The translations under genes were made by a program, and so were the position numbers. A DNA stretch of 64,000 nt from Tetrastigma voinierianum (taxonomy: Eukaryota > Streptophyta > Magnoliopsida > Vitales > Vitaceae), in the NCBI GenBank assembly GCA_016808115.1, contig JAEQBH010007396.1:99036-163035 (forward strand), in the 5' to 3' direction. Position 1 is the stretch's first letter; every line of letters starts with the position of its first letter. This document shows positions 10,703-25,700 of the stretch, piece by piece. The notes beneath the pieces were generated by a model. The model saw nothing but the letters and a program-made list of their open reading frames with translations, was not told where the DNA came from and made no database searches.

Positions 10703-13700
10703 GTCTATGCCATCTCATGGAATTTCCATTTACTCTCCGTTTGGACGTCGAGAAAATGAAACAAAGTTTTAGGAATTTCCATCCCTTTAGCAACCACGGG
10801 GGAGGTTAAAAAATGCGCTAAATTCAGAGTCGACTTTCGTTTGTTCTAATTTGTTAGGTATACGTGTCAATGTTGAGTTAGCATATTATCATTCTTCAGA
10901 ATAAATACATAGTTATCAGTTAAAAAAAGTGCTCTTCGGTTCTGTTCCGTTGGAGTATATTCACACAGAAACGAGTGTTGGCACGCTGTTTTAGAGTTGT
11001 TCATAAGCTTTGCGTTCTATTGTTCTCTGTCGAATATGCTATTAGCTGAACTAATTTGATCTTGATCTTCGATTTTCAAATGGAATTACAGGTTGTTAAA
11101 ATGTGGCCTCGCATCATTGGAAGTCAAGAAGCTGGTGTGCCCAGCGCCTGTTGCATTATGCTGAAAAGTATGCCACTCACAGTGATATCTGGACCGCTTT
11201 ATTCATTACACACCGCATTTTGAATTATTTATTATCCTAAGCTGCAAAAATTTTATCTTTTATTTTTGTTGGGACTTCTGTGAACTTCCCGGGTCCAATC
11301 AGTTAAGTTTTACTGTATAAAACAGGTTCTATAGTTGGGCTTGCATAATGAAATGGCAAATACCTTCTGGGGTAGATCTAATCATATGTGTACGATTTAT
11401 ATGGAGTTTATTAAGTTTGAGGATTGGAGTATAAGTGTGCTTGGTTGATTCCTAATCCCCGGTGTTGTGACTTACTCATAAAGCTCAGCATGTAAGGTGT
11501 TTAGTGTTCCTAATTTATACCCTGTCTTATATTTTAGGCGTCCAAATGAAGCATTGTTATCAATTAATTGTTTCCAAAAGGACTTGGGGGATCTTAATCC
11601 ATTGGTGCGGGCGTGGGCACTCCGTGCCATGGCAGGAATCCGTCTACTAGTAATTGCACCTCTTGTTCTGGTGGCTGTGGAAAAATGCGCTAGAGATCCT
11701 TCTGTATATGTCAGAAAATGTGCTGCCAATGCTCTTCCCAAGCTGCATGACTTGCGTATAGAGGAAAACACTCCTGCACTTGAAGAGGTTAGGTCAATTG
11801 ATTTATTGTTGTTGTTGTAGTAGGCGTAGTTGTATTGTTTTTATAACATTTATTTTTAAGGCACAGATCTGATATGGGAGAACTAAAGAAAGTGGAAATG
11901 TTTGCCTTTCCTACTGTGGTCTTTAGATTTTTTTGGCAATGGTCTTTCCAATGAGTTGGAAGATATAAGTGAGTGCATTTCAAGAGTGTATGTTTACACT
12001 TAGATCCATTTGATTGGCTTGATATTAGGGGGCTTTTGGTTATGACTTCCTTTGTGGTGCAAAGAAGGAAGGGCATGCGCATTAGAGGACTACCACTATG
12101 GCGATGAGGCTTTCTTTTGGTAGCAGAGGGAGTGTTCATTGGGGTGGTCTTCAGTCTTCTGACTTGTTTCACTATGTTCCTAGGTTAATCCATGATTCCA
12201 TTCCTTTAAATTGGCTTGGGGTTTGGGGTTCTTCCTCTTCTCTTTCATATGAGGGCGCCTCTTGTCTTGAGGATATGTTCAATATTGAAAAGGGACTAAG
12301 AGGGCAATTTAAAGGAGAAACACTATCTTTATGCACGGTGTGAGGAAGGGGGAGTCCTTTGAGAAGGATCCTCAAGTGCAATTCAATGGAGTTTCTTGTG
12401 AATGGCGATAGCATCGCATGTGGTGAAGTAAAGGCTGGTGTGTTGTGATATGGCTAATTGATATATAGGGGGGGAGCATTACAAGCTTAAAGGCAAGAGG
12501 ATGAAAAAGTAAGAAGAGAACATTTTCATCCAAAACTAAGAGGAAGCTTCGGAAATTGGAATTTTAATTGAAATTTAATGGCGTAGTAGGAAAACTAGGA
12601 AAGTAAAATAGAGGTGGCAAGCTAGGAACCTTGGACTACTTTATTCCCAGGCTTTGGATCACTCTGTTCCTAGGCTTTGGATCTTTTAGGATGCATGCAT
12701 CTATCCCTAGGCATCTATGAATTTTCTTTAAATATAATTCTTTTAGTTTCTGATATATATATATATTTTTTTCTCAATGGAATATAATGAAACCATTATT
12801 AAGGACAATTCTAAAAACACAATGTATGGATCGTTTCCAGATCAGGACATCATATAATGAAGAGAAGATAAGATTGTAGTTTGCGAAGGTCTTATGCGCT
12901 AAACTCTTACCTTAATGGCTTTGATCACAGCATTTCCGAAAGATGGACTTTGAAATGGAGGAAACTTTGATTCTCTTTATTTAAAGGTGGAAGATGACTA
13001 TCTAAAGCCATAGAAACCCTGACCTTTAACCTAACCCTAACATTAACGTTAAAGGGTATGTATAAGGTTCCCTTACTTGGGCTTACTAAGGCGTGTGTCA
13101 CTTAGTGTAGCCCAAAATGGGTCGTAATTGATTAACCTAATATGAGTATCTAATTAATCAATTGACTTACTATGGAGGCCTTGTTCATCATCCCTATGCA
13201 ATTTTCATAATTACCAAAATATAACATAAAGTGAACCTAAAGTGAATTTAACTCCCATAAACCATGCTTTCATGGTGTAAAAATTTAGAGCAAGGATCAC
13301 TGAACGCGAAATGCATTGGCTCTTCAGAAACCTAATTTTGAAGTTAACATTCTACTATATAAGATTAGCATATGCCCGATATCTTATGTAAATAACAATG
13401 AGATGAAGCTTAGATTTGTGACTTATCCTCCCTCCACTTCATATGGAAATTTATGAACTTGTGTCCATAATGTGGCAAAAATGAATGCTATCACTATCGG
13501 AGTTATTTTTTGCAATCCTTGAGTTATTATACTATAATAAATTGATATACTATAACTCTCCAAGTGTATGTCAAATTCCACTAAAGGAATTATTGCTGCC
13601 ATATGGGGAGAGAAGTAGATAGGATTCAGTGCTTAGTTGAATTACAACAGTAAAAGGGAGGAACAATGGGGGTTCAAGAAGTAGCAGCATTATGAGGTTG

Positions 13701-16700
13701 TTATGTTGTTTTTGTGTTGTTAACTTAAAGTTCTTAGTGTGGTTTTTCCAATCCTTTGTGCATGCACATTTTGTTTTCTTTCATATAATGGTTCTGGCAG
13801 TTTGTTTATGATCTATTTCTTGTGACACTATTTGCATGTTTGTGGTTATTTGTACTGTCTGCAAGTTTTTTTCCCATTACTATTAAAATATAATTTAAAC
13901 TTCAGAATTTTGTTTTTACACCACCATTTTTCATCAAAGCTGTACCTTAGCCTGATTTACACCACTCATATGGTCATCTGTAAGCATTATGACAACTGAA
14001 AGTCCTGTGTTGCTTCCATTAATATGTAATATAATGCTTTTATGTAGATTGTTGGAACATTATTAAATGACAATTCTCCTGGAGTGGTTGGAGCTGCCGC
14101 TTCTGCTTTTATTTCTGTTTGTCCAAATAATTTGTCTCTGATTGGAAGAAATTATAGAAGGTTATGTGAGGCTCTTCCTGATGTGGAAGAGTGGGGTCAG
14201 ATTCTTTTAATTGAGATCCTTTTGCGCTTTGTAATAGCAAAACATGAACTATACAAGAGCCGATCATGTTCCAGGCGTCTTGTTGCACTGAGAGTTACCA
14301 ATCTAAGAAAGGATGGTTCAGATATTAATTCTGCATTTGAAGAGGACAATGGCGCGACACAGGTCGTAGTTTCATGCTTGAATTGGCAAATATGGTTTCC
14401 AGGTGTTATATTGAAGGACCTGATGAATATTTATCACGGTCAAGTTACATAAAAGAGGTGTCCTCTGGATTAAATCAATCATCTTTTGTGTCTGGTAGAA
14501 GTAATGATGACGTGAAGATGCTGCTTCCGGTGCTGCGCCATTGCTATGGAGTCATAACAGTGCAGTGGTACTTGCAGCTGCTGGTGTACACTGGATTATG
14601 GGCCCAAGGGAGGATGTGAAGAGAATTGTTAAGCCACTCTTGTTTCTCCTAAGATCATCTCATGCCTCAAAATATGTGGTATTTTCAATTTTTTAAATCA
14701 CTGATTTGATGCTTATTTTCAGGTTCATTTATTTAACATTCTGCTTCTAGTGTTATTATTAACTGGCTTATGATCTTGTAATCTGATTTATGTATTGCAT
14801 ATGCCTTCTCTCTGAGGAGATATTGAATTGTTATTTTCTTGTGTGTTTGTCATCATCTATTTGTGCTTTTCTGTTTTTAAGTTTCTTTAGCTTGTTGTCT
14901 TTTCCATGTTTATAAATACATGTTACCATTGTATTGGAAAACTAAATTAATTTATTTTCACTTTTACTTTTAGGTAATAACATTCATGAAAAGCGTGTGG
15001 GAAGTGGGAATGGCATGATGGTTGATGAGATTAACAGAAGAGGATACAGGATTCTGATGGAATGAATTTTCCTAGGAAGGAATGTTGTGATTCAAGGATG
15101 AAGATTTCTCACTTTGAAAGTAATGACTAATGCCCCACCTTTTCAAGTTGTAAATATAATAGCTTGATGGGATATAAATACTTCTGTTTTTTCTTTTCTT
15201 TCTTCTCTGTCTCTGTCTCTGTCTCTCTCGGTATAGCTGCTGACTGACTCATTACATGATAGAATCCCAAATGCAGGGTACTAACGGTCCTGTTATGGAA
15301 CTGCACATAATTCTACTAACTTGGGATACTTGGTTAGAAGTTGGATCAAATTGTGTGGAACAAGTTTGATAATACCACAGGGTTCTGGGACAGTGAGGTT
15401 TAAAATAATGTTTCTGGATGAGAGTGGGAAATAAATACAACTGTGCAAGACTGTTCTTCCTTCTTTAGACAAATGACATGCTGAAAGGATGGGTTAATTG
15501 GTATTTCCTGATTAGCTAATTGTTTACCTTGTCACCTTGTTACTCATTAATACATTACCAAGGCTAATGAGACAGTTAAACACTTGTTTTAATCTTCTTA
15601 TTTTCTCATGGTATGTCTGTAATGATCTTGTGTGTTGCTGTCTCTTGCCATGGTCCATGTGAGATGATAACAGTATGCATTTTCCAGGATTTCCCTAAGC
15701 TGTTTAAGGAGCTAATGTTGGAATTTTCTTGGGTCATGGTTTGAGCAATTCACATTGTACTAACTCAATGCTCAAAGATCTTCACTTTATGTTACCTTTC
15801 TTTTATCTTTCTGATAAAGTAAGATGGTAAATTTGATTAAATTGAGTGCTTTTATATTCAGTCATTTTGCCAGCTTAATGCCTTGTTATCTCTTGCCTAT
15901 ACTTTTTTGAGACTTTCATATGTTTATTAGTTCCTGTCAAATGAAACTCTGGAAGCTCAAATGCACTGTGTCTTGTGCAATAGATTCTCCATTTCATCTG
16001 TTTTTCAAAATTCGGTATCTTTTTCTGTTTTATGTATTTGTTTCTCTATTGCAAATTATGTTTTTACTGCTTTTGTTGATAGGTTGCACTTTCTTGAGCT
16101 AGTTTCTTTCTACATATTGTGTGCATAATGACAATCATTTAAAGAATGTCCTCGAGATTATTGATTTTGGATTTTCATTCTATTAGTGTCAGATTATCCT
16201 ATCCATGTGTTTTGTTCTATTGAGAGAAAAGGAACACATTGATTCTCATTAATTTGCAAAAGGAGGAAACATACATATTTATACTTTAGTGTTAGGGCAA
16301 AAAAGGAAACAGTGTTAGAGTTTAATTAGGAGACTAAAGAGAGAAGGAAAAGAATCCTAAATGGATTAGGAGACTAAACCTTAATACTCCTCTTATCTTT
16401 TGGAGCATATAGGTAAAAGAAACACGAGAACATGCGCATATATCTTTATCACAGGACACCACAGAGACTTAATGAAGATATTTGCTAGTTGGTCATTAGA
16501 GTTGACAAAACTAGTAGTCATGCATCTCGATGCAATCTTTTCTCTGATAAAGTGGCAATCCACTTTGATGTGTTTGGTCCTCTCATGGAAAACTGGGTTC
16601 GATGAAATATGCAAGGCGGCTTGATTATCACATATATGCTTCATTTGTTAATCCTTCCCAAATCTTAGCTCTTGGAGGAGATGCTTCAACCGTATGAGTT

Positions 16701-19700
16701 CACATGTTGCTAAGGCCATAGCTCGGTACTCGGCTTTAGCATTGGATCTGGCTACTACATCTTGTTTCTTACTCTTCCAAGATATTAAGTTACCTCGATG
16801 AACACCTGATACCACGATGTAGAACATCTATCGTGGGTGAATCACGCCCCGATACGCTTCATTGTAGCCAACAACTTTGGAGTATGATACTCTGTTTTCA
16901 TACAGCACCCTTTGACTGGGTGTTCCTTTGATATAACGGAGAATCTGGCTTCTGACATCACAATAAGTATCGCAGAGGTGATTGGGGCGCTAGCTACGCT
17001 CCACAGGAAATGAGATGTCAGGCCGAGTGATAGTGAGATACTTCAGTTTACCTACAAGTTCTTGATATCTCCCTGGATCTCGTAGAAGCTCCCCTTGACC
17101 TGGTACAAGTTTTACATTCGGATCCATAGGAGTGTCTACAGGCTTATACTCCAACATACCGATTAATGCATCCAATATATCAAAGTATACGCCATCTGAA
17201 ACGCCACTCGAGGAATTAGGTGAAGCTATACGCCGATACTGAAAATACCGAGTTTCCACTAAGTTTTTGTACGAAAATGGTTGAAGAGGTGTTGTTGAGT
17301 TCGAATGCCATTCACAGTCGCTTCACGCCTTAATGACGATGTAATCCCTCTCTCTGTCGTAAATACTAGCACATCCCGAGTAGATGAATGATGATAAAAA
17401 AGCGGAATGGTGCAAGCTGCGGCTTTCAGATCATATGACTCCCGAACCCGGAAAGCTACGCAGAGCTAAACCAAGTTCGATGAGGCCATTTTGAGGCCCG
17501 AAGTATTATAAAGGAACGGCGTGGTTGCATACCAAACCGGACTCTCCCGAGCAAAGAAAGCCGGGTGGTTCTCATATAAAACCTCCCTCGGCGAGATCCA
17601 CCATGAAGAAAGACATTTTTGATATCAGTGAAAAAGGGACTGCTGAGCGCATAAGCGATATAGAAAGAAGCAAGCGAACGAGCGATCTTGTACCCAGAAG
17701 AAAAGTATCATAGTAGTCGTATATTGTGTTAATGCGCTTAGCAGCCAAGCGGACCTTAAAGCTGATCAATCTTGCCATTAGGTCTACCTTCTTGTATAAA
17801 CCTAACGACAGCCGGCGAGAGACTTGCCAGGAAGGGCGACGAGTTCCATGTGTCATTGGAGTAAGAGCGTATTTTCTTAACCATTGCTTGTTTCCAACGG
17901 ATGAGAAAGGCCTCACTAGAACTTTTAGGGTAAAGGCAACGAGAAACGAGGTGAAAACAAAGACAAAGTAGAGTGAAGATAAGCGATGAAAACTAAGAAA
18001 ATTATAAACAGGATGTGGGTTAGAAGTAGAGCGGGTACCTTTCCGAATGGCAATAGTTAGATCATCAGACGGTTACGGAACCGGAGCAGGAGATGGTTGC
18101 GGAACCGGAGCAGGAGATGACTACGGCATAAGAGATGAGTCAACATGAGGCCCTATAGGAGGACGAGGGCGACGAGTATAGACCTGAAGTGGTCGAGTAA
18201 CGACATCTATAGGTGGAGAAGGGAAATTGGGAGATGGTAAAACAAGAGGAATAGCTAAGACATACGAAATGGGCGTCTTTGCGAGAGGGGAGAAGGAGGA
18301 ATCCTCAAAGAGAGGCGACATCGACGAGAGATAAAATGCGTTAATTGTCGAGAGAATAACAAGCGATAGCCTATGAAGGCGGGAATAACCCTGAGAAGCG
18401 CCTTACGTGGCTTTGTGAAGTTTTCTTGCCTAGGGTGAAGTATAAGACAAAACAAACCTGACGAATCACGAGGGAGGTAAAGGGGTTGAGTAGGTAGTAA
18501 GATGGAATGAGGGGATCTGATCATGCAAAACAGAGGAGGGCATACGATTAATCAAATAACAAGTAGCTAAGATAGCATTTCCTCAGAAACGTTGAGGAAC
18601 CTTATGATGGAGGAGGGAGAGTCTGTTTGTTTCAACTAAAATGGCCGGTTTCTTACTTTCGACCATTCCATTTTGTTGAGGAGTGTAAACACAAGATGAT
18701 TGGTGAAGAATCCCATGGGAAGACATAAAAGAAGAGAATGACGTAGAGAAATATTCATTTGCATTATCGCTTCTTAAAATACGAATAGAAGTATTGAATT
18801 AAATGCGAATTTCAGCATGAAATTTTTGAAAGATAGAAAATAACTCAGCTCGAGTTTTTATTAAAAATAACCAAGTACATCGAGAATAACCATCTATAAA
18901 GTAACAATGTAAGCGAAATCACAAATAGAAGTGAACCTAGGGGTTTGAGGCTGTTAGTGTGAACAAGCTCAAGGAGACTTTGTTTGAGGATCTAAGCGGC
19001 TTTGGGAACAAGACACGAGTATGTTTCCCCAAAGTTGGCCCGAGGACTCACACTCAGCGAGATAAACTAAAAATTGAGGAACCGACTTAGAAACTTGGAT
19101 GGCTGAGGCAATGTGGAGGAGGAGAGAGAGGGCTTAATTGGAAGTACCAATAGATGGAACAAAAGAGGCGATTTGGTGAAAGAGGCCTTGTGACTCATGT
19201 CAGGCTGTCGTCTTCCGTCTCGATTACTGCAAGGTTATAGAGTTATTAATGAAAAAGTAAATCTGTGATGAAGGTCGAGTCAACACTAATGAAAATAAGA
19301 TTAAAGGAAGAGTGGGAACATAAAGTATAGAGAGAGGTAAGGGGCAAAGGAAGGGAGGGGACAAAGCAGAGCGATGCCTTTAGCTATGGTTTGAGAACCA
19401 TTAACTAAGGTAATTGTAGGTAAAAGACGGAAGAGTAAAAGAGAAAAAAAAGGTTTTCCATACAGAAAGATATGATTAGAGGCTCTAATATCAAGGATTC
19501 AAGGTGCAAATGAATGTGTAAGGCAAGTAGAGACATTGCCGCAGAAGCAATGGAGGAAGATTTGACTGCTTGAGTGAGACGAAGGTACTCCTTATATTCG
19601 CCGGGCGTAAGAATGACCCCCTGAGGTGTGGATGAGCTCCCTGAGACAGAACTCGAACATGTTGAATGGTTAGAAAGCCCGAGCGAAGCCGGCGATCTGG

Positions 19701-22700
19701 AAGTCGACCATGTGATAACATCGATCAAGGGTGTGTCTAAACTATGTGATATGTGCATTGAGGGCCGTTGTCCTCTTCCTCCGATTATACTTGCGTCCAC
19801 CTGCAGGAATCGCCGATAATGAGATGAAACCATCACGAAGTGTTCGATGTAATCTCGAATCGCATGGATTGGTGGCGTGAGGTGTGTCGGAAATGGCAGA
19901 GCAAGAGCACTATCAAAGTTTTGGAATAAGCTGCTCGATGAGTTTGTTCTCGGATGTTCTCAAAAATACGGCCCGAGGTTAGCGGAGAAGAATGATCATA
20001 AGGAGCTAGATCCATCTTAGACCGGGAAGTCTCAGTAGTAGTAGACTTTGGCAAAATAGAGATAGTTCGTCACTTAGGGTAGACATTAGATCCACTATAA
20101 GAAAGATATATTCATATCAGTACATTTCAAATTAGCAATGGAGGAGGATAGTCTTAGGGTAGAGATGCTGAATATCATTAGTGTAGTTTCTTTGCACAGT
20201 TCAGGAGAGATGTATGAGAAGTTTTATAGGTCCCGATATTATAGAGTCTTAGCATCAATAGATTGCCCAGAAGAATATTACCAAAGTAAAGCATAGGTTT
20301 TAATTTAGATACGTTTATCTTGGGAATACTTGTGTCACTTGATAGTAAGATGATCCTCACATCCATTGCAAATTAACTAGCAAGGTCCACTGATTTGTAG
20401 TGATAATTTTCACTCCCACACGAGTTTATCGAATAAATCTTAGGGTTTGAGATACAAGAATTAAAAGTCTGACCTTTTTCAGCCATAGAGATGTCTTTTT
20501 CAACCATAGAGATGAGAAATCAGTAAGACTTAACAAAAACAACTCCCAAGGTTTCGTAGAGCTTTAGAAAACACAAAAATAATGAAGATTTAGGCAACAG
20601 AAAAACACAAAAATAGTGGTTGGAGAGATCCGGCGACGGCGGGGCGCGTGGAGTGGATGGATGGGCTTGTCGGTGAACACTTGTTGGAGCGTGTGTCAAA
20701 GCGGTGCATCTGTGGCCCGGGCGCGTGAATTCGGCGCCGAAACGGGAGATCGGTAGCGTGGGAAAGTATTTTCCAACAAGGATTCCATCGGAAGGTAGAT
20801 CGGAGGGAGGCGCTCTTGTTGGTGTACTCTTTGGCTGGAATGGAGGTCGCCGAAAAATCTTGTCGGTAAAAATTGTCCTCGGCAAGGTGTTCCGACGATG
20901 GCTTGGCTTCTGTGAGGCTTCGTGAGGCGCGCCTGGCCGGTGTGACACGGTCTTTGGATGGGTTCTGCTGGGAATTGACCTACACGGCGAAATCTAACCT
21001 AGTATTCTCAAACTCTTTTATGGCTACGATACCATGTTGAGAGAAAAGAACACATTGATTCTCATTAATTTACAAGGAGGAAACCTACATATTTATACTC
21101 TAATGTTGAGGCGAAAGGAAACATAGTTAAGATTAATTAGGAGACTAAGAGAGAAGGAAAAAGAATCCGTGTTTGAGAGACTAAACCTTAACAGGTTGTT
21201 TCAGGATAAGATTTCTTTGAGAGCTTTTGTTTTACATCACTAGGGTTAGTTTTTCTTTGTAAAGTGTAAGTATACTTTTACTTGATGAGGTTTGTACCTG
21301 GTGGGAAGGATCCTCTCATCCTTTTCCTTTCAATAATACATGGTTTGTTTCGATAAAAAAATGTTATATCCAATGTGTATTTTAATTATTTTCAATGTCA
21401 CTTAATACAACCTTTGTGAAAAAAAAAAATTGTGGTGTTGAGTCAATAAAAAAATCTAGAGTGTGAAGAGAGAAAAGGGAGAATCCCTAATTTTTATTAT
21501 GTTCATTAAACTACTGCATTACATATTGGACTTATATATATATATACATGCTCATGGGACCCTGTCCTGATAAGAAAATAAAAGGAAAGGGAAAAATAAG
21601 CGTACGATATCTAACCTTATTCTTTCACTGTTTGGGCATATATGTCATATGCAGAGAACATTCTGAATGTATTTAATTCTAGGACTATGAGAGATTTAAG
21701 TAAGGAAATGTCTGCCCCAGTTGATCATTTGAATTGACAAAACTAGTAGCCACAACCTAATACGATCTTCCTCTCTAATGAAGTGTGATCCCGACTTACG
21801 ATGTGTTTGGTCCTTTCATGGAAGGCTGAATTGGATCTGATATCTTAAGCCGATCCCGGTTATCACATATGAACCGTTGTTCTTTCATTTAAATCTCGAC
21901 TCACGAAGAAGGTGTCTACCGGCCATATGAGTTCACACATGTTGCCAAAGCCATAGCTCGATATCGACCATTATTAGATCTAACCCTTGCATGTTGTTTC
22001 TTACTCTTCGGTGTGGGTTACGATGAAACGATCTTTGAAGTGGGCGATATAGCATGATAATGGCGCGTGGCGATAACGAGGCATATTAGGTGAGCCGACC
22101 CGATATGCATCCCCATGTAACTAACGGCACAGGTATGACCTATTTCTTGTACAACACACCTTGGCTGGTGTACTTTTGATATATCGAGAAGAATGCAGGT
22201 ACAACATCGATGACTATCACATGAGCGATTTGTAGAGATTAACTTTAACAACACTCACGAGGAAAAGAAAAGAAATGTACGTGGAGTATTGTGGTGAGAG
22301 TAGTTCAATTACCTCTGATCATTGAGCCTCCTCCCCAGTCTCTAAAGACTCCTTGTCTGATGCTGAGTTTGACATTAGGATCCGTAGAGTGTCTGATGGT
22401 TTCTGAGTCCCAACATATCGGTTTCTTCAGATATCTAAAGCATACTTAGTTGGGAAAAGGACTACACTAGGCTAGTTGAGCTATCTACGATTCCCGAGAA
22501 AGGGATGCTTGAAAGGTTTCCCGAGAGTCTTTGATCGAAGGGATGGTGAAAAGGTGTTACTTTAGTTTCTAAATATCATCCTGATCACTTTGTGTAATGA
22601 CAATGTCGTCCACATAAACAACCAGATAAATACACTGCCCCGAAGAGTTATGATGATAAAAAATTGAATGGTTTCTTTGTCTTTAAAGCATATAAATTCT

Positions 22701-25700
22701 TGTTTCATGAACTAAAGCAGCTGAAACCATACTTGAGGAGATTGTTTGAAGCCATATAGAGGAAACGACATAACTTGCACACTAGAGACTCCCCTGAGCA
22801 ACAAAGGCCGGTGGTTGCTCTATATCGCTTTTCCTCGGCAAGATCACCATGAAGGAAGACATTTTTAATATCCAGATAAATAGGCGAGAACACATAAACG
22901 ACCGTGGAGAAGGAGGCTGGGGACATAGCGATCTTGGCAACGGGGAGAATGTGTCTGCAATTAGAGCCCATATAAACTTGAGTATATCGCTCATGACAAG
23001 AGTGGGTCTTAGGCGATCAACGACCATCGGGACCAACCTTAATTGTGTAAACCAATGATAGCGGAACTGCAAAGGTAAAACAGATCTAAGTGCTAGTGGG
23101 TGCGGAGCGGCGATTTCATCTACCATTGCTGACAAGCTGGCAGGATGGAAGAGGAACCTCATTGGTGTTCTTAGGAAGAAGAAAGCAGAGGATATAGCAA
23201 AAACAAATGCGAGTAAGTGAAGAATAATCGATGGTAACTCAAAAAATTGTAAATAGGATGAGGTTACTAGTAGATTACCTTTCAAGGAAGCGATCGGTAA
23301 GTTATCGGCAAGGCGGAGCGGGTAGGAGAAGAGGAAGGGATAGGAAGTGGTCGTGGGGGACTCAGTGAAGGAAGGAATGCTTGGGCGATTGGTAAACGAT
23401 GAAATGAGCACGAAGTGGTTGAGAAGGTACATCATCAAATATAAGGGTGGAAGATGGGAAGAGGTAAGACTGATGAGGGAAGAGACTGGAAGAGGAGAAG
23501 AAGGTGAGTTCTCAAAGAGAAGGGTGACATCGAGTGAGAGAAAGTATCGATGAGTATGAGGGGAATAACAACGATAATCCTTATGAAGTCGGGAATAGCG
23601 AAGATTAAATTTTAAGTGGCTTTAGGCGGAAAGCTTGCATGTAATCTGCAAGGTGGATATGAACAAATGAGTACAACTAAAAAAGACACGAGGAGGAAGA
23701 AATAAAATGGTTAGTCGGGGGAAAAGAAGTGAATGAGGAATACGATCATGTAAAACGGATGAAGGCATACGATTAATCAAATAACAAGATTTGTAAGAAC
23801 AACGTTCCCCAAGCGAAAGACATGATAATGGAGGGAGATGCTGAAGCATCTAATAAGGTGGCAAATTCTTCACGTTTAGCTACCCACATTTGTTGAGAGT
23901 ATGAGCACAGAAAGGCGATGAAGGATTCCATGTTGGGACATAAGTAAGAAATAAAGGTTGTAAGAAAAAATATTCCACCCCAGCATTGTCACTACGTAAC
24001 ACACGAATGAAATGTTGAAGCTAAGGGTTGTTAGAATTTATTTGTAAAATTTACAGGAAAATAGAATATACTTCGGCTTGATTTTCATTAAAAGCCAACC
24101 AAGTACGCCGAGAATAAGTGGCATCAATGAAAGTGACAAATGCGGGAAATCTAAAGTAGACGCGATTCGACAAGGACTGAGCGGTGTGGACAAGTTGAAA
24201 AGGAGGCTTTCAGGTGTGAAGCGGCACGGGAGCGAGACACGAGTATGTTTCCCAAGCTGACAGGAGATGATTTCAAGGTGAGGTGATGAGGCCAGGACTC
24301 TGTGGTAGTTGTCTTCCCGTCTTTCAGGTCTGAGGTCGCCAAATTTATCGGAAAAAATAATGGAAGCGGCTAAAAGTCTGAGTGCTTTTGTGTGGAAATA
24401 AGATTAAAGGGACACTTTCAGGGTATAAAGGACATGAGAGTGAAGAGTAGGGAAGGAGATGATGTGCCAAACCCGATACCTTTAGCTCACAGGTTTAGGA
24501 GAACCATTAGCTAAGGTAACAATGGGTAAAGTAGAATTAGTAGTAAGAGAAGAAAAAGATCTTTATTACAAATATGTGATCCAACACGATCAAATCAGGG
24601 TCAAAAAAAGATGTATGAGTAAAGGCGAGGTAGAGGCATTACACATGCAGGCAATATAGAAATGACAGTGAGCTTGGGCATGATAGCAGTTAATTAAGTC
24701 ATCTTCCATTTGTCGTCGGAAACACCCTTAGATGTGGAGGGAGCTGGTCAGAGTAATTTGAAATCGGAGAATGGGATGTGATTAGACCACGTAATGGTGG
24801 TGTGGGAGGCCATCCATGTAATTGATAACAGCGATCCACGAGTGTGGCGAGGCTTTGTGCAATAGGTGTAGTGAGGATGTTGTCATACTCAGGTTACCCG
24901 CGTGTCACTCCACGAGGGTTAGTTTGAGAAAGTAGCGAAGAATCTGAAGTGCTATTAGATATGAAATGCAGTGGAGGAGATACGAGAGGAGGCGGCAGGC
25001 ATCATCCAAGAATGGGGCCAGATGGATCTGCCCCAAGAATTTGATCTCGAGACGGTCTTAAAGTCGACGAGCGATAAAGTAGGAACATGAAGAACTTGTC
25101 AATGCGTTTGTTGAGCCACTGACATCACCTAGTAAGGGAACATCAGTGTCAAGAACCTCCTTAGAAGCAGTCTGGCCGATATCATTAGATAATCCATACG
25201 TTGTTGGATATTAATGATAGCGAAACACCTTATAAAGCGATTGGATATCATTCGTGTATAAGACTTATACCTGATTCCAAAACTTAAAACATGTTTTGTA
25301 AGCCCAAAGATGAAGCAAAATTTTTTAGATCAATGAAATTTGTCATGTCATACATAATTGTGCATCTATTTTTGTACATTTCACCTTGTCAACATTGGTA
25401 CAACATCCTTGATTGTAATAAGATGATCCTCATAACCTTGTCCCATGAACTAGAGTTCCACAGAAGCTGACCAGGAAAAATAATTCTTACACAATCAATT
25501 TTGATGTGATAGTGGAGATCAAAGATAGCAGATGTTTAGTTGCCATATCCATAGCTGGAATTGAATCACGTTTGGATTGAAGAGGCGTAATAGGAGGCGA
25601 ATCATAATTTGTGGAACTTGAAGGATGAAGAAAAGTGACTAAGCGGTGGAGAAGAATGGCGACGGAGGTGCGGCGAGGTTGCAATTACTTGAGATGGAGA

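Larger units (their letters stand above)
16217..21193 (-). mobile_element. Ty1/copia LTR retrotransposon 1, antisense in AP-3 beta intron 4
   Basis: Direct repeats at about 16217-16387 and 21035-21193 bound an internal region read on the minus strand. Next to the right repeat, TGGTATCGTAGCC (minus strand, 21022-21034) is a primer site of the initiator-tRNA-Met type. A purine-rich tract lies inside the left repeat. The minus strand shows the copia order: gag region (about 20050-19400), integrase end with a TPQQNGMVE signature near 18650, reverse transcriptase (about 17900-17000, including YKPVDTPMDPNVKLVPGQGE) and RNase H (about 16850-16400, including SWKSKKQDVVARSNAKAEYR and CDNQAALHI). Many stops and frame changes mean no intact polyprotein. 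No target duplication was found. Confidence 0.88.

Noticed and set aside
11789..12172. 127-codon minus-strand open frame in AP-3 beta intron 3
   Set aside because: Low-complexity ends (poly-T/N from simple repeats) and no recognisable domain.
13021..13050. CCCTAACCTTTAACCTAACCCTAACAT resembling telomere repeats
   Set aside because: Only two or three imperfect units of the CCCTAAA type, inside an intron. Too short to call an interstitial telomere tract.
20520..20948. 142-codon proline-rich minus-strand frame
   Set aside because: It lies just inside the 5' LTR of copia element 1, in the leader/gag-start region. It is GC-rich element sequence, not an independent gene.
22782..23438. 218-codon minus-strand open frame
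   Set aside because: It overlaps the reverse-transcriptase and upstream region of copia element 2. Its sequence drifts through several frames of the broken polyprotein and is not a host gene.
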